Program-made: the position numbers and the translations under genes
The notes under the pieces: model-generated
What the model was told of the DNA's origin: nothing
What the model saw: the letters and a program-made list of their open reading frames with translations, nothing else
Databases searched by the model: none
In this document: one piece after another, positions 58,706 to 64,000 of the stretch
Numbering within the stretch: position 1 is the stretch's first letter
How the letters are laid out: each line of letters begins with the position of its first letter
NCBI GenBank assembly: GCA_035771165.1
Contig: JAWNZC010000446.1
Span: 1,054,001-1,118,000 of the forward strand
Source: Paragorgia papillata
Lineage: Eukaryota; Cnidaria; Anthozoa; Scleralcyonacea; Coralliidae
Reading direction: 5' to 3'
DNA: 64,000 nt

Positions 58706-59670
58706 GTACTTCATTTTTTGGTCCTGTGTTTCATTTTCTGTTTTTGTATTGTACATGTGTGTGCCACACTGCCTCCACAAGAACAGTAGTGACCGAGTAC
58801 AAAGCGTGCTGCAGATAAAACAAAACTAGATATCTTCATTGAAAAAAATTACAACATTCAAGTGTGCTAGACATTATTAGTATTGCTTGTTTACGTTCAA
58901 GCACGAAGAATGAATTATCTTACTGATGTAAACATGGAGTACATTACTGAAATTAAGAGGTATGTTGAATTGTAAACTCGAAAAGTTAGTTAAAGAAGAA
59001 ATACGGAGAAAAACGTCTATACAATCTAGATAAAGCATGCTTTTTAGCACATTATTCAATTATTCTATTTACATAATTTGTTTTAAATAGAATTTCATAT
59101 TGATCTAATCTATATTGTAATATACAAATAGGGCAACTTTGCGTTAGCCGCAGATTGTGCACTCAAGCTGAAGCATTCATTAATTCTCACACCGAATTTA
59201 TTTCGCGCTGCAGGTCATATGTTTGCCTAACACTGACAAAAACTAACCTTTATTAAACCTCACGACTCTGCCATCAGCATGCAGTGGAGTATGACACAGA
59301 CTGGGATACTCGCATCATATAACTCAAAATATTCAGGAAATTTGGCAATTCTACCAACTTCAAGGTTCCGCAAATTAAAGCTACCTGCCGCATTTCAATG
59401 TGAATTGTAACTTTCTAGTATCTTCGGATTTTCCATCAAGTTGGCAAAACCTTGTTTAATTAATTCATCGTGGAGAAACGAAAGCCGCAAGACACATCCA
59501 CGTAATGGACAGGCTATAAGATGAAAGTAAAATTAAATTTTATAGTAAAAACAATCAAGTAATGTCCATTCCGTATAAAACTGCAAGTACGAATACAGTG
59601 TGACTTTGCAACCTCGTACCCAGATAAAACCCTATATAGTATTTAGTAGTTGTTCATGGATTGTAAAACG
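58706..59670. other. Intergenic DNA, nothing recognised
   Basis: AT-rich, without supported exon, RNA gene or paired repeat. Confidence 0.45.
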
Positions 59671-59675
59671 ATATC

Positions 59676-59815
59676 CCACAACTCCACCCTCTCCAACTCC
59701 TACCCACTCTACTCCACCCTCTCCAACTCCAGCTCCACCCTCCCCGACCCACTCCGACTCCACCCCCTCCAACTCCTACCCACTCCAACTCCACCCCCTC
59801 CAACTCCAGCTCCAC
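59676..59815. repeat. Pyrimidine-rich minisatellite
   Basis: Irregular repetition of CCACTCCAACTCCACCC and CTCCAACTCC units. The overlapping open frame (59600-59881) has a P/T/S-repeat product and is unlikely to be a gene. Confidence 0.85.
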
Positions 59816-60162
59816 GCTACCATTGAGAAAAATGTACTTGAAATTGGGAGGTTGAAAGGAAAAGATGAAGAGGAGGAGTAAGAGGAAGAAGACGATGAAG
59901 ATTTGGTAGAATGTTTACAATGTTGAAAATGTCTTTTTACTCTTCATGGTTTGTTCGACTTTTCTCATTCACTATAATTCCCCAACAATAAAATTTCTCA
60001 ACAGGCATTTCCATTGCAACTTTCAAGTCATTAAATAGCTGTGCTTCATGCATTTAGATGCATATAAAAAATAAAATGACTGCATCACTATAATTTGAAA
60101 GAGATTTATGACAACAAAAACAATCAAAAAACAACTTACCAAGTCCAGGATAACGACTGACA

Positions 60163-63298
<3,136 letters not shown>

Positions 63299-63354
63299 CT
63301 AAAAGTAAACAACAATTTACATGTACAATGTATTAACATTATTTTTTAATAACC

Positions 63355-63800
63355 CTTAGAGTACCAGAGGTTTCCGTATTGATGAGTAAAATTGTGCGTG
63401 GTACTGAAAGGGTTAACCCGAATATGGAATTTTCCATACTTTATTATTTTACTGTGTCTAAGCTAGATGCTTTTACTCCTCAATGGGAGAGCTCCCAGAA
63501 AGTTGGGAGTGATATAACCTATCACTTTACCCCTTTCACACCCAAATACAGCATTTTCTGTACTTTATTATTTTACTCTGTCGCCAGATGATTTTACTCA
63601 TCAATGGGAGAGCTCCCAGAAAATTGGGAGTGACAGGGCTAAATATGTGCTGTACAGTCCAGTATTAACCCATTCCTGCCTGTGCCTGCCAAAAACGGCC
63701 CCTTTATTGTTTCACTTTGTCTATAACACCAGACAATTTTATGAAGATAGAACTGTGATAGCACTCTCACCCTAGGCAGCAAAGAGTTAACTTATTCCTG
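63355..63800. repeat. Two to three copies of a 120-140-bp interspersed repeat
   Basis: TTTCCATACTTTATTATTTTACTGTGTC...TCAATGGGAGAGCTCCCAGAAA occurs twice (63430-63510, 63555-63635). A related unit (AACCCATTCCTGCCTG...TTTGTCTATAACACCAGAC) follows at 63665-63790. A relative is at about 7000-7065 in TMEM59 (AACCCATTTCAGCC...TTACTCTGTTTAACAGCAGATG). It is a dispersed repeat in partial tandem. Confidence 0.7.
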
Positions 63801-64000
63801 ATTTAACAGCTTTTTAATTACCATACTGGTTTTTTTAATCTAGCCAATGAAATAAATATATATTTCTATATGAAATAAGTCAGCTAAAAGATATCAGTAC
63901 AGGGTTCGAATTAACATTTGAAAAGTGCATTGCAAAAATATTTTGTCGAAAAAGTAGGGGGGTTGGGACTAACCCCCCCAGTTTCAACTTCCACTTTCAC

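Overview
This is a eukaryotic, metazoan window. Coding sequence is split into short exons with GT/AG introns, the DNA is AT-rich, and the non-coding space is filled with inverted-repeat (MITE-like) DNA elements, non-LTR retroelement fragments, SINEs and microsatellites. The protein set and the style of the degraded reverse transcriptases suggest a marine invertebrate, most likely a cnidarian such as an anthozoan. That taxonomic guess rests on resemblance, not on a search.

Four host genes were rebuilt exon by exon from splice sites and reading phase. (1) TMEM59 on the minus strand (7 exons, 14721 down to 4332, about 320 aa) is a Golgi/endosomal type I membrane protein. (2) A nucleotide-sugar transporter of the SLC35D1/SLC35D2 type on the plus strand (13 exons, 15155 to 35594, about 347 aa) starts 433 bp from TMEM59 in the opposite direction, so the two probably share a bidirectional promoter. 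(3) ARMH1 on the plus strand (13 exons, 41380 to 56361, about 407 aa) is an armadillo-like helical protein. (4) The 3' end of a TESK-family protein kinase gene lies on the minus strand (3 exons, 63298 down to 60163); its 5' part is beyond the right edge. Every splice junction used keeps the reading phase.

Region by region: 1-4.3 kb is intergenic, with a MITE, a 5S-rRNA-derived SINE and minisatellites. 4.3-14.7 kb is TMEM59, whose introns hold a minisatellite, a LINE relic inside a fold-back element, an 8-bp-TSD hAT-like element and a nested MITE pair. 15-36 kb is the SLC35D gene, whose introns hold a 1.3-kb repeat-rich element, fold-back elements, a 2.7-kb frameshifted RTE-like LINE and several palindromes. 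36-41 kb is intergenic with LINE scraps. 41-56 kb is ARMH1, with SINEs, MITEs and a 3.6-kb palindromic element in one intron. 56-60 kb is intergenic. 60-63.3 kb is the TESK 3' end.

The most interesting observations are: linkage of four genes whose human counterparts TMEM59, SLC35D1, ARMH1 and TESK2 all map, from memory, to chromosome arm 1p; three palindromic repeats carrying hammerhead-like CTGATGA/stem/GAAA cores, as in Penelope-like elements; the 3.6-kb palindromic element with a SWIM-type zinc-finger relic in its loop; and a 1.3-kb terminal-inverted-repeat element with five scattered copies of a 14-bp motif.
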